A stretch of DNA of 14,155 bases from CAZYBC01 sp964645645 (GTDB taxonomy: Bacteria; Patescibacteriota; Microgenomatia; UBA1400; PJMF01), in contig CAZYBC010000026.1 of the NCBI GenBank assembly GCA_964645645.1, positions 1-14,155 on the forward strand, written 5' to 3'. Shown one piece after another: positions 5,825-13,942 of the stretch. Position 1 is the stretch's first letter. Every line of letters starts with the position of its first letter. The notes under the pieces were generated by a model. That model did no database searches. It was not told where the DNA came from and worked only from the letters and a program-made list of their open reading frames with translations. The position numbers were made by a program, and so were the translations under genes.

Positions 5825-7522
5825 TTAAATTAATTCTCTGGCAGTCATGGTATCAGGTTTTTGCAGACCCATTAGTTTAAGAATAGTGGGAGCAATATCT
5901 GCTAAAATGCCAGTCGGTAATTCGTAAGGTTTGTCTGTATATTCATTACCAATTAAGATAAAAGGCACTGGTGAATGAGAATGTTCAGTATCTACCTGAC
6001 CAGTTTCTTGATTAATCATATCTTCTACATTGCCATGATCAGCAGTAATGATTGTTAAACCATTTTTTTCTAAAACCGCATCAACAATTTTTTTCATAGC
6101 TTGGTCAGTAATTTCGCAAGCTTTAATGGCGGCTTGAAGATTTCCTGTATGCCCGAGCATATCTGGGTTACTGATATTGCAGACAATAAAATCATATTGA
6201 TCTTTTTGTACTTTTTTAACAATTTTGTCAGCAATTTCATGAGCGCGCATTTGAGGCACTTCCTCATAAGATCTTACTCTATAAGAAGGAAAAATAATCC
6301 GATCTTCTCCAGGATAAATAACTTCTTGTTGTCCATTGAAATAATAAGTGACAAAGCGTTCTTTTTCAGTTTCAGTAATTCTTAATTGGTTAACGCCTTG
6401 TTGGGCTAAAACTTGGCCTAGTGAATTAGGGACCATTACTTTAGGAAAAGCAACATCAACTGGTAAATCATCATCATAGGAAGTCATGGTGGTGAAATAG
6501 AGGTCCTTAATAATTTTTTGGCGATGAAAGGTTGTGCTAGAAGTAATTTGTTCCAAACTGGTTTTATGATATTTTTCGTAAAAAGGATCATATCCTTCTC
6601 TTTTTAACCCAGCTTCAAAATCTGGCAAAACAAAGGCTTTAGTTAATTCACGTGGTCTGTCTACTCTAAAGTTAAAGAAAATTACTGCATCATGATCATT
6701 AACTAAACGGGGCGAACCATCAGGGTTACAAATATTAATAGGATCCATAAATTCATCAGTAACATTGTGTTTATATTGCTCATTTAAAAAAGCTAACGCA
6801 TCTTTGGTACAAGCGCCAGTGCTAACAGTCATAGAATTATAAGCTTTTTCAATTCTTTCCCAACGTTTGTCACGATCCATGGCTAGATATCTACCCATTA
6901 CAGTAGCTAATTCGCCAATGCCAATTTGTTGGCATTTTTCCATTACGTTTCTTAAATAATGAATTCCAGAAGTTGGTGGCGAATCTCGGCCATCAGTAAA
7001 AGCATGAATATAAACTTTATTAAGGCCTTGTTTTTTAGCTAAATTTAGTAGCGCATATAAATGTTCTAAACTAGAATGTACAAAATTTTGACCGATTAAA
7101 CCCATTAAATGCAAAGTGGATTGATTTGTTTTAGCATGATTAATCGCATGAAGTAAGGCTTGATTTTGTTCAAAAGAACCATCAGCAATGGCTGTATTGA
7201 TTCTAGGCAAACCTTGATAAACAATATGACCAGCGCCGATGTTTAAATGGCCGGTTTCACTATTCCCATCTACATTTGGTGGTAAACCAACTAATTCGCC
7301 ACTTGCTTCTAAAGTAGTATGAGGATAAGTTTGCCAATAGTGATCAAAATTAAGTGGATTAGCTAAGCTAATGGCATTTCCTTCATAGGCTTTACCCAAT
7401 CCCCAACCGTCTAAAATTAATAAAACAACTGGTTTTCTACCTTGGTAACTATGTTTAGCATCGGGAAAAGGATTTTTTTCAACTTTAGCTTTAATAGTAG
7501 TAGAAGAAGAAATTGGAGTCAT
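5825..7522 (-). CDS. gpmI: Cofactor-independent phosphoglycerate mutase, canonical active site (copy 1)
   Basis: iPGM interconverts 3- and 2-phosphoglycerate in glycolysis/gluconeogenesis using two Mn ions and a phospho-Ser intermediate. The 565-residue protein has a ~30-residue variable lead, then LLILDGWG (Asp38) and GNSETGHLNIGAG with nucleophile Ser88. Substrate-site residues: His149, HAFTDGRD (Arg179), FNFRVDRPR and ETEK (Lys387). Metal ligands: Asp454 and His458 (DMLGH), Asp495-His496 (ADHGN) and His514. The usual GGVHS is QNFVHS (145-150), changing two glycines near the substrate His. It lies 6 nt after the second paralog as the last gene of the eno-gpmI-gpmI operon and has no Shine-Dalgarno. 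It is the better candidate for the housekeeping mutase. Confidence 0.96.
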   Translation of the reverse strand: MTPISSSTTIKAKVEKNPFPDAKHSYQGRKPVVLLILDGWGLGKAYEGNAISLANPLNFDHYWQTYPHTTLEASGELVGLPPNVDGNSETGHLNIGAGHIVYQGLPRINTAIADGSFEQNQALLHAINHAKTNQSTLHLMGLIGQNFVHSSLEHLYALLNLAKKQGLNKVYIHAFTDGRDSPPTSGIHYLRNVMEKCQQIGIGELATVMGRYLAMDRDKRWERIEKAYNSMTVSTGACTKDALAFLNEQYKHNVTDEFMDPINICNPDGSPRLVNDHDAVIFFNFRVDRPRELTKAFVLPDFEAGLKREGYDPFYEKYHKTSLEQITSSTTFHRQKIIKDLYFTTMTSYDDDLPVDVAFPKVMVPNSLGQVLAQQGVNQLRITETEKERFVTYYFNGQQEVIYPGEDRIIFPSYRVRSYEEVPQMRAHEIADKIVKKVQKDQYDFIVCNISNPDMLGHTGNLQAAIKACEITDQAMKKIVDAVLEKNGLTIITADHGNVEDMINQETGQVDTEHSHSPVPFILIGNEYTDKPYELPTGILADIAPTILKLMGLQKPDTMTARELI

Positions 7523-7528
7523 AAATAG

Positions 7529-9442
7529 TTAAAGTAAGCTTTGGTTAAATAAAGTTTGACCAGTCATACCTTCTGGTTTGCTGATACCTAGTAAATGTAA
7601 CATGGTTGGGGCAATGTCAGCAAGAATGCCAGTAGGCAGCATTAATGGTTTGCCAGCTAAAGAATTATTAATAATCATAAATGGCACTGGGTAAATTGAG
7701 TGTTCAGTATCAATTTCACCAGTTTCTACGTTAATCATTTCTTCAGCGTTTCCATGATCAGCTGTGATGATAACCGTCCCATTTTTTGCTAAAACTTGGT
7801 TAACAATTAAGCCTACGTGTTGATCAACTAACTCACAAGCTTTGATAGCGGCTTGAATATTGCCAGTATGACCAATCATATCCCCATTGCAAATATTAGA
7901 CATGATTACATCATAACGATTAGCAGCCAATTGATTAATCAATTCACGGCTAATTTCTGGTGTGCTCATGGCAGGAATTTCGTCATAGGATTTGACGCCT
8001 TTAGAAGGATAAATAATCCAATCTTCTCCAGGATGAGGAGTTTTACGTTGGGCATTCATATATTCAGTCACAAATTTGCCTTTTTCAGTTTCGGTAATAC
8101 GGAGTTGTCTGAGTCCTCTACCTGACAAAACACTGCCAATATCATCTCTAATAGTTTGCATTTTAAAAGCTACTTCTACGGGTAAAACATCTTCATAGGT
8201 AGTCATAGTTACAAAAAAAAGATTTTGTAACACTTTTTGTCGTTTAAAGGTTTGGCCACCTTCTTCTTTATATAAGGAAGTTTTATGAAATTCTTCGATA
8301 TGCGGGTCATAGCTTTCTTGCTTAATACCTTGCTCAAAGTCTGGCATGACAAAAGCTCTAGTAAGTTCTCTAGGTCTATCAACGCGGAAATTAAAGAAAA
8401 TCACAGCATCATTATCGTTAATGAGATTTAAACTGCCGTCTTCATTAGCGATATTGCAAGGTTCAACAAATTCATCCATCAACTGTTGTTTATAACTGGC
8501 GTCAATGGCTTCAATTGGATCATGATAAACATTATTACAACCTATTGTCATCATGTTATACACTTTTTCAATGCGGTCCCATTTGCGGTCACGATCCATG
8601 GCCCAAAATCTACCAGCCAAGCTACCAATTTTTCCAACACCAGTTTTTTTAAGATAAGTTTGTAAAGTTTTAAGGTGATCAATCCCTGTATTGGGTGGAG
8701 CATCTCGGCCATCAGTAAAAGCATGGATAATTATTTTTATCCCAGCTGAATTACACATGTCTAGTAAAGCATAAAGATGGTCAGTATTAGAGTGAACTTT
8801 TCCTCCGCTAACTAATCCCATTAAATGCAAAGTAGAATTGTGTTTTTTAACATGAGCAAAAGTATTGGCAAAAATAGGGTTTTGGGCAAAACTGCCATCG
8901 GCAATAGCGTTATCAATTCTAGCTAATTCTTGATAAACAATTGAGCCAGCTCCAATGTTTAGATGACCAGTTTCTGTGTTGCCATCTTGACCTTTAGGTA
9001 AACCAACAGCCTGACCACTAGCCACTAATTGAGTATGAGGGAAAGATAACCAATAATTATCCAAATTGGGCGTAGCAGCCTGAGTAATAGCATTGCCAGG
9101 ATAATCTGGACCAATTCCCCAGCCATCTAAAATTAAAGTCACTATGGGAGGACTTTTACTAGTTTGTTGAGGAAAAGTTTCATTAAAGGGTTGTTTAGTA
9201 ATTTCAGGAGGAGTGGAAGCTGGCATCTGGTTAGGATCTGGTTCTGGAGTATTAGCTCCCATGCCTGCTACATTTAACGGAGTAATCTCTGTAACATTTT
9301 CAATGGCTGGTTTTTGAACAGGTAATTCTTGGTTAATTTCAACAGCTTTAGCTTTGAGATTCTCCTCAGATTGAATTTGGCTAGGATCAAATTCTTGTTT
9401 ACCAAGAATTTTACGAATAAATTTTTTTATTGAGGCTAGCAT
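7529..9442 (-). CDS. gpmI: iPGM paralog with Ser-to-Thr nucleophile change and N-terminal extension (copy 2)
   Basis: A full-length second member of the iPGM family lies directly upstream of copy 1 and is homologous along its whole catalytic region. Metal ligands are kept: Asp106 (LILDGWG), Asp521/His525 (DMIGH), Asp562-His563 (ADHGN), His581; so are Arg246 region (TDGRD), FNFRVDRPR and Lys454 (ETEK). The phosphoacceptor is Thr156 (GNTETGH, codon ACA at 8975-8977) instead of Ser, and the family's FFNGG is YMNAQ (461-465). Residues 1-95 precede the fold: a basic amphipathic-looking start (MLASIKKFIRKILGK), then a Pro/Gln/Glu-rich, probably disordered stretch. The length, 637, is well above the ~510 usual for iPGM. 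Thr can act as nucleophile in the related phosphopentomutase DeoB, so the protein may be an active mutase, a slower enzyme or one with another substrate. Confidence 0.92.
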   Translation of the reverse strand: MLASIKKFIRKILGKQEFDPSQIQSEENLKAKAVEINQELPVQKPAIENVTEITPLNVAGMGANTPEPDPNQMPASTPPEITKQPFNETFPQQTSKSPPIVTLILDGWGIGPDYPGNAITQAATPNLDNYWLSFPHTQLVASGQAVGLPKGQDGNTETGHLNIGAGSIVYQELARIDNAIADGSFAQNPIFANTFAHVKKHNSTLHLMGLVSGGKVHSNTDHLYALLDMCNSAGIKIIIHAFTDGRDAPPNTGIDHLKTLQTYLKKTGVGKIGSLAGRFWAMDRDRKWDRIEKVYNMMTIGCNNVYHDPIEAIDASYKQQLMDEFVEPCNIANEDGSLNLINDNDAVIFFNFRVDRPRELTRAFVMPDFEQGIKQESYDPHIEEFHKTSLYKEEGGQTFKRQKVLQNLFFVTMTTYEDVLPVEVAFKMQTIRDDIGSVLSGRGLRQLRITETEKGKFVTEYMNAQRKTPHPGEDWIIYPSKGVKSYDEIPAMSTPEISRELINQLAANRYDVIMSNICNGDMIGHTGNIQAAIKACELVDQHVGLIVNQVLAKNGTVIITADHGNAEEMINVETGEIDTEHSIYPVPFMIINNSLAGKPLMLPTGILADIAPTMLHLLGISKPEGMTGQTLFNQSLL

Positions 9443-9466
9443 AAAATTCGATTGTAAGTTTACTGG

Positions 9467-10744
9467 TTAAACCTGAGTTGGTGGTGCAGGCTGTTGATTG
9501 ATTTCGTGATAAATTTGTAATAAACGATTATATTTACAGACTCTTTCGCCACGGTTAAGAGCACCAAATTTACAGTAACTGGCGCCAGTACCAACAGCAA
9601 AATCAGCAATAAAAGTATCATTACTTTCACCACTGCGGTGAGAAACAACGGTGTTCCAGCCAGCATCTTTAGCAATTTTCATTACTTCTACAGATTCACT
9701 AACAGTGCCGGTTTGATTTGGTTTTATAACAATGCCATTGCAGCTTTTATTTTCAATCGCCTCTTTAAGCCGATATTTGTTAGTTGCCAAAAAGCTATCT
9801 CCAGAAATAGTGGTAGTAGTGCCAATTTCTTCAGTTAAAGTTGTCCAGCTTTTAACATCATCTTCTTCAAAAGGATCTTCAATAAAGATCACTTTATAAT
9901 TATCACGAATTTTTTTATAATATTCAGCTAAATCTTTAGATGAATAAGGTTGACTACGATCTTTAAGATGATAACTGCCATTGACATAAAATTCTTCGGC
10001 AGCGGCATCAATGCCAAAAAAAACATCTTGAGCAAAAGTATAAGGAGTGGTTTTAGCAGTTTCAATTAAAATTTCAAAAACATCAGTATTGTGATAAAGG
10101 TTAGGAGTAAAACCACCAATTAAACCAATAGAATGAATAGCGCCTTTTTGTTGCAAAACTTCTTCTAAGCGGTGATGAAAAGTACTAGCAATTACTAAAG
10201 AATTAGGGAAATCAATATGACTAGCAGGAATAAGCATGAATTCTTGTAAATCTAGATTAGCCGCGCCGTGTTCTCCCCCATTAACAATGCCATAAAGACA
10301 ACTAGGAATTTGTAAATTATTGGTAAGCTGATATTTTTGTTGTAGATATAAATAAAGAGGCATATTGGTGGCTAAAGCTCCAGCTTTGGCAACAGCTTGA
10401 GAAGCAGCTAAAATAGCATTAGCCCCGAGATTTTTTTTGTTGGGTGTACCATCTAAGTTAACTAAAAGTTGATCAATTTCAGTTTGTTTAGTAGGGTCTT
10501 TACCTACTAAAGCAGGAGCTATTTTAGTATTAAAATTTTCAACAGCCTTAAGCACTCCTTTACCCATGATGCGATTAGGATCACCATCACGTAATTCTAA
10601 TGCTTCATATTTACCAATAGAGGTACCACTAGGTACACAAGTTACCACACTATTACCGTCATCTAACCATAAGGTGGCCTCAACGGTAGGTAGACCACGA
10701 CTATCAAATACTTCTCTGGCTTGTGAGGATTGAATACTTTTCAT
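9467..10744 (-). CDS. eno: Enolase family protein lacking the catalytic-acid Glu
   Basis: Enolase converts 2-phosphoglycerate to phosphoenolpyruvate, the step after iPGM. The 425 residues align along the family: DSRGLPTVE, mobile loop SGTSIG (39-44, usually SGASTG), DGTPNKKNLGANA, NGGEHG (His159), QEFM (Glu168), metal ligands Asp246, Glu289 and Asp316, catalytic base Lys341 (IKPNQTGT), SHRSGE (His369), Lys392 and KYNRLL. The near-invariant GDEGGFAPN reads GLIGGFTPN: Asp208-Glu209 become Leu-Ile, removing the Glu that acts as acid in dehydration (E. coli Glu209, yeast Glu211). GDDLFVTN is GDSFLATN, losing one Asp. The C terminus is short with a PAPPTQV tail. Fold and metal site appear intact, so it binds substrate plausibly, but normal activity is uncertain. 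First gene of the operon with both mutases, which start 24 nt after it. Confidence 0.93.
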   Translation of the reverse strand: MKSIQSSQAREVFDSRGLPTVEATLWLDDGNSVVTCVPSGTSIGKYEALELRDGDPNRIMGKGVLKAVENFNTKIAPALVGKDPTKQTEIDQLLVNLDGTPNKKNLGANAILAASQAVAKAGALATNMPLYLYLQQKYQLTNNLQIPSCLYGIVNGGEHGAANLDLQEFMLIPASHIDFPNSLVIASTFHHRLEEVLQQKGAIHSIGLIGGFTPNLYHNTDVFEILIETAKTTPYTFAQDVFFGIDAAAEEFYVNGSYHLKDRSQPYSSKDLAEYYKKIRDNYKVIFIEDPFEEDDVKSWTTLTEEIGTTTTISGDSFLATNKYRLKEAIENKSCNGIVIKPNQTGTVSESVEVMKIAKDAGWNTVVSHRSGESNDTFIADFAVGTGASYCKFGALNRGERVCKYNRLLQIYHEINQQPAPPTQV

Positions 10745-10802
10745 GATTTTATGTTAACCTATTTTTGAAGGTTTAGGAAGGAGAAAGTCAAAAACAAAAT
10801 TT

Positions 10803-12773
10803 TTAATTGGAGTAAATTTTTGACCAATATTTAACCCACATGTAGTAAAAGGAGCTAGTATTACCACTTTCATATTTTTCTAGCTCAAACGGAACTTTTT
10901 CTCCATTAGCTGCAGCCACCATGTAATAAATATCGTTCCATGCTTCCTTATTTTGAGAAGGTTGATAAAGTTGGTATTTAGCAAAGGTAGTAGGATTGAC
11001 AATATGGGTCATGGCTGGTGTCATGGGCAAAAATTGAATCCCAAAAATATGACTATCTAATGCACTAAACCAAGTAGCATAATCAGCTTTGCCACCCCAA
11101 AGTAAAGAAACAATTGGATAATGATATTCTTCTGGGAATTTAAATAATTCTGGTTTTTGACCAAGCCAATAAATTTGAGCAGCCTCTTGTTCCATGCTGA
11201 GGCCAGTTAAACCTAAATTTATTAAATTGTCATCTTTGATGGCATCCCCTAGCCGATAGATTCCATACCAACGGTTAATAGCTTCGGAAGTAGATTCTTG
11301 ATTATTACCATCACCAGCTAAAGCTCTACCATCAGCCCAAGAATGTGATTCATAAACATCAAAACCTCTTAAAAATGGATAGCCGTTGTTTATATCGGTA
11401 TTAGCTACATCTTTAATCAAAAGATCTAAACCAGGCTGAATTTTAGAATAAAAATTAGGATGGTATTTTAAATAAATTCCTGCGCTGGCTAAGAAATATC
11501 CATAATGAAAATGATGATCATTAAAGTATTCATTATAAAACTGAGGATTTTTAGCAATAATTCCTTGTGGTGTGGCTGAATATACAAATAAAGAATTAGG
11601 GCTGTTAATTGGATTAGCCAACCATTTAGTTAATCTTTGTTTTAGTAAATTATCAAGAATTTCAGTTTCTTTAATATTCAAATTTTGAGCTATTTCATAT
11701 AATTGAGCTAAACGGAAGATTCTTTTACCAGCTTCATAAATTACATCAATATCATCGCCTTTATCTTCCTGTAATTGCTTAGCATTGGTTACAATTTTTT
11801 TAGCTAAAATAGATTTTTCATCTTCATTTAGGTTTTTTAACATTTTTTCTATTGATAAAACTTCTGGTGTTTCAAATTCTTGAATAATTTGATCAGTTTT
11901 ATAAAGTTTCAAATCACCACGAATAGAATGATAAGTACCTAAAGATGTTGCAGTTAAACCATCCCATTGATGTGGTAAAAGAGCTAATAATGGTTTTTGT
12001 TTATCTTTATGATAATAGTTTAAGGTACTAATTAACTGAGAATTATTATTTGTATAAGTGAAACTTGTACCAGTTATTTCTGACAAACAATCAGTTAATG
12101 ATAAGTCACTATTATCTGGTTTTAGAGCAATAATTAATGTTTGTTGAGGTAATAGTTTAATTATTAAAGATTGGTTTTCTTGTTGAATAATTTGATCTAA
12201 GAATTGATTATTTTCATCTTTAACTGCTAATAAATAAGTAGCATTAGCTGATTGGATAGTAAAACCATGTTCAATTTGACTTAGCTGAGCATTCTGTTCA
12301 ATTGTAAAATTAATTTCAGTTTCTGCTTTAAGATTTAAAATTGGGCTACCATGAATAAATCTGGTACTAAAACATTCAGATCCATTACAAACAGAGATTT
12401 TGATACTTGTTGGATCAGCATTTAATACTTCTTTTTTTATAAATGGTTGTTTAGTTTTAATGGTTAAATTTGGAACAAAAGAAGCAAAAATAGTTTTTTG
12501 GCTACCTACTAATTGTGGATAAGATAGGACTAAGCCATCTTTTTCAAGCTTATAGACTAAAGGTAAAGCAAACAGTGGTTGAGACCATTCTTCAAAATAT
12601 AAGGAAGAATACCATTGATTGGTAACTATCCCTTGTATATTTTGTTCATTAACTGTCTTTGTAGAGTCAAAGTTTGGCACATCACTTTTAGGAGTCAATC
12701 TTTTGAAAAGAAAAATAGTAATGCCGATACTTATACTTAAAAGACTGGTAAAAATAATTAATTTTTTTTGCAA
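10803..12773 (-). CDS. GH81 endo-beta-1,3-glucanase, membrane-anchored
   Basis: GH81 enzymes hydrolyse beta-1,3-glucans (laminarin, fungal and oomycete wall glucan) with inversion. Residues 4-23 form one hydrophobic segment after MQKK with no clear signal-peptidase site, suggesting an N-terminal anchor and an extracellular enzyme. A beta-sandwich domain follows (~48-290, with TNQWYSSLYF, LALLPHQWDG and GTYHSIRGDLKL), then an (alpha/alpha)6 barrel. Signature motifs: FNDHHFHYGYF (Asp419, catalytic acid) and SHSWADG...GDGNNQESTSEAIN (Glu493 and Glu497, one being the general base). Length of 656 is normal. The start is TTG at 12773: an in-frame TAA lies three codons upstream and no ATG exists before residue 311. 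A TATAAG (12779-12784) ends 5 nt before the TTG. The gene reads toward eno (58-bp gap). Confidence 0.93.
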   Translation of the reverse strand: MQKKLIIFTSLLSISIGITIFLFKRLTPKSDVPNFDSTKTVNEQNIQGIVTNQWYSSLYFEEWSQPLFALPLVYKLEKDGLVLSYPQLVGSQKTIFASFVPNLTIKTKQPFIKKEVLNADPTSIKISVCNGSECFSTRFIHGSPILNLKAETEINFTIEQNAQLSQIEHGFTIQSANATYLLAVKDENNQFLDQIIQQENQSLIIKLLPQQTLIIALKPDNSDLSLTDCLSEITGTSFTYTNNNSQLISTLNYYHKDKQKPLLALLPHQWDGLTATSLGTYHSIRGDLKLYKTDQIIQEFETPEVLSIEKMLKNLNEDEKSILAKKIVTNAKQLQEDKGDDIDVIYEAGKRIFRLAQLYEIAQNLNIKETEILDNLLKQRLTKWLANPINSPNSLFVYSATPQGIIAKNPQFYNEYFNDHHFHYGYFLASAGIYLKYHPNFYSKIQPGLDLLIKDVANTDINNGYPFLRGFDVYESHSWADGRALAGDGNNQESTSEAINRWYGIYRLGDAIKDDNLINLGLTGLSMEQEAAQIYWLGQKPELFKFPEEYHYPIVSLLWGGKADYATWFSALDSHIFGIQFLPMTPAMTHIVNPTTFAKYQLYQPSQNKEAWNDIYYMVAAANGEKVPFELEKYESGNTSSFYYMWVKYWSKIYSN

Positions 12774-12805
12774 ATTATCTTATATTGTAAAGTCAAATGT
12801 CATAA

Positions 12806-12835
12806 AAAAACAGCAGCGGTTAAGCTGCTGTTTTT
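12806..12835 (-). terminator. Strong bidirectional Rho-independent terminator
   Basis: The sequence AAAAACAGCAGC, loop GGTTAA, GCTGCTGTTTTT forms a 7-bp G+C-containing stem extended by A-T pairs, with T runs after the hairpin on both strands. It lies 22 bases past the stop of the surface-protein gene and ahead of the GH81 start, so it should end surface-protein transcription and separate it from GH81. Confidence 0.9.
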
Positions 12836-12856
12836 GAATAAACAAAATTAAATAAA

Positions 12857-13942
12857 TTATTTTCTATTTTTAACTAAGCTGACAGAGCTAATAGTGCTTA
12901 AGATTAAACCTAAGACTAAAGCTTGTTGCCAGATGTTCATACCAGTTTCAGCTAAAGTAGAAGCACCTAAGACTTGACCGTTAGATCTGGTTTCAGTGTT
13001 GTTGTTGCTAGAGGTAGAAGAGCTACCACCAGTTACTGGACAACTTTGAGCAGCTTTAATAAAGACGTGTTGAGTAGCAAAGCCATCAGCTCTGGCTTCA
13101 ACAGAATCTTCACCTGAGAAGCTATAGAAGACACGAGCTCTACCATCATTATTAGTTCTAGCTTCTTTCTTTTCATTTCTGTAAGTGAAAGTAACTAAAA
13201 CATCTTTAGCACCATTACCATTTGCGTCTTTTAAGTCCATAGTGACTTCAAATTCGTTATTGGTACAAGTAGGACCATTGTATCCCATAGCTGAACTAGC
13301 TTGTCCAACTGGAGCAGTAGTAGGTTCTACTGTTGGCTCTACTGTAGGAGTTGGTGTAGGTTCAATAGGATTGGTATTTGCCAAAACTCTGAAGAAACCA
13401 GCGGTTAGAATATGACCAGGTTGATAACTATCTTGATTAAGGTTGATATCAATAAAATCAAATTGGTAATAACCAGTAGCATTAGTAGTGTAACTGGCAT
13501 TTAAGCTAGTAGAACCATTAGCTGGGAAAGTAATTTCACCAAGATCGATTAGGGCAACTAACTCTTGAGTCATTGCTCCACTATTTTCTAAGTTACGAAG
13601 GTCATTTTCATTAATACCAGGAGCATCAGGATCACCATCTGTAACATCCTCACCATTAATAGTTAAAACTCTATTAACAGCCATATAATAATGAGCTGTA
13701 ACATCAGTAGTATTATTGTTAAAGCCTTCACTAGTAATAGAAACAGTATCTCCTACTCTATAAAAGTCTGGAGCAAATTTGTAAGATGGTAATTTAATTT
13801 CACCGGCTAAGCCAGTAGTTGTTAAATCCCAACCTGGAGTTCTGCCTGCGCCAAACCAGGCTAAAGCAGAAGAAGGAGCAAATTTAAAGCTTAAACTTAA
13901 TAAAAGTACTAAAGCAATTAAAAATTTTAATTTAGTTTTCAT
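12857..13942 (-). CDS. Secreted surface protein with LAETG sortase signal
   Basis: No named family for the whole. From the ATG at 13942 the protein has 361 residues: a Sec signal peptide (KTKLK, hydrophobic core, cleavage after SSALA, ~residue 28), an N-terminal beta-rich domain (~30-190), a Pro/Thr/Glu linker (195-211), an Ig-like or carboxypeptidase-regulatory-like domain (~226-301, bounded by Cys226 and Cys301, a likely disulfide, with AKDVLVTFTYRN and DGRARVFYSFSGEDSVEA), a Ser/Asn linker, then QVLGAS, LAETG (330-334), a membrane span (~337-357) and KNRK. That ending is a sortase cell-wall sorting signal of LPxTG type. Residues 102-114 (DGDPDAPGINEND) resemble a calcium-binding EF-hand/dockerin loop. 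The frame can extend to a TTG at 13996, but this adds 18 residues ahead of a perfect signal peptide and falls at the predicted transcription start, so ATG is preferred. Confidence 0.85.
   Translation of the reverse strand: MKTKLKFLIALVLLLSLSFKFAPSSALAWFGAGRTPGWDLTTTGLAGEIKLPSYKFAPDFYRVGDTVSITSEGFNNNTTDVTAHYYMAVNRVLTINGEDVTDGDPDAPGINENDLRNLENSGAMTQELVALIDLGEITFPANGSTSLNASYTTNATGYYQFDFIDINLNQDSYQPGHILTAGFFRVLANTNPIEPTPTPTVEPTVEPTTAPVGQASSAMGYNGPTCTNNEFEVTMDLKDANGNGAKDVLVTFTYRNEKKEARTNNDGRARVFYSFSGEDSVEARADGFATQHVFIKAAQSCPVTGGSSSTSSNNNTETRSNGQVLGASTLAETGMNIWQQALVLGLILSTISSVSLVKNRK

Noticed and set aside
5807..5840. Imperfect inverted repeat AGAGGAATT/AATTCTCT near the gpmI copy 1 stop as a terminator
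   Set aside because: Almost no G+C in the stem, a bulge, and no T run following on the minus strand.
6101..6385. 94-residue + strand frame opposite gpmI copy 1 (and a similar one at 7853-8125 opposite copy 2)
   Set aside because: Both are antisense shadows at equivalent places of the two paralogs, so their similarity comes from the gpmI homology.
9460..9675. 71-residue hydrophobic frame overlapping the end of eno
   Set aside because: Lies wholly antiparallel/out of frame within eno, whose conserved motifs span this region; its hydrophobicity is a by-product of the eno codons.
10745..10800. Promoter for the eno operon from TTGACT in the 58-bp gap after GH81
   Set aside because: No -10 hexamer at an acceptable distance; the only TA-rich box is about 29 bp away, directly before the ATG.
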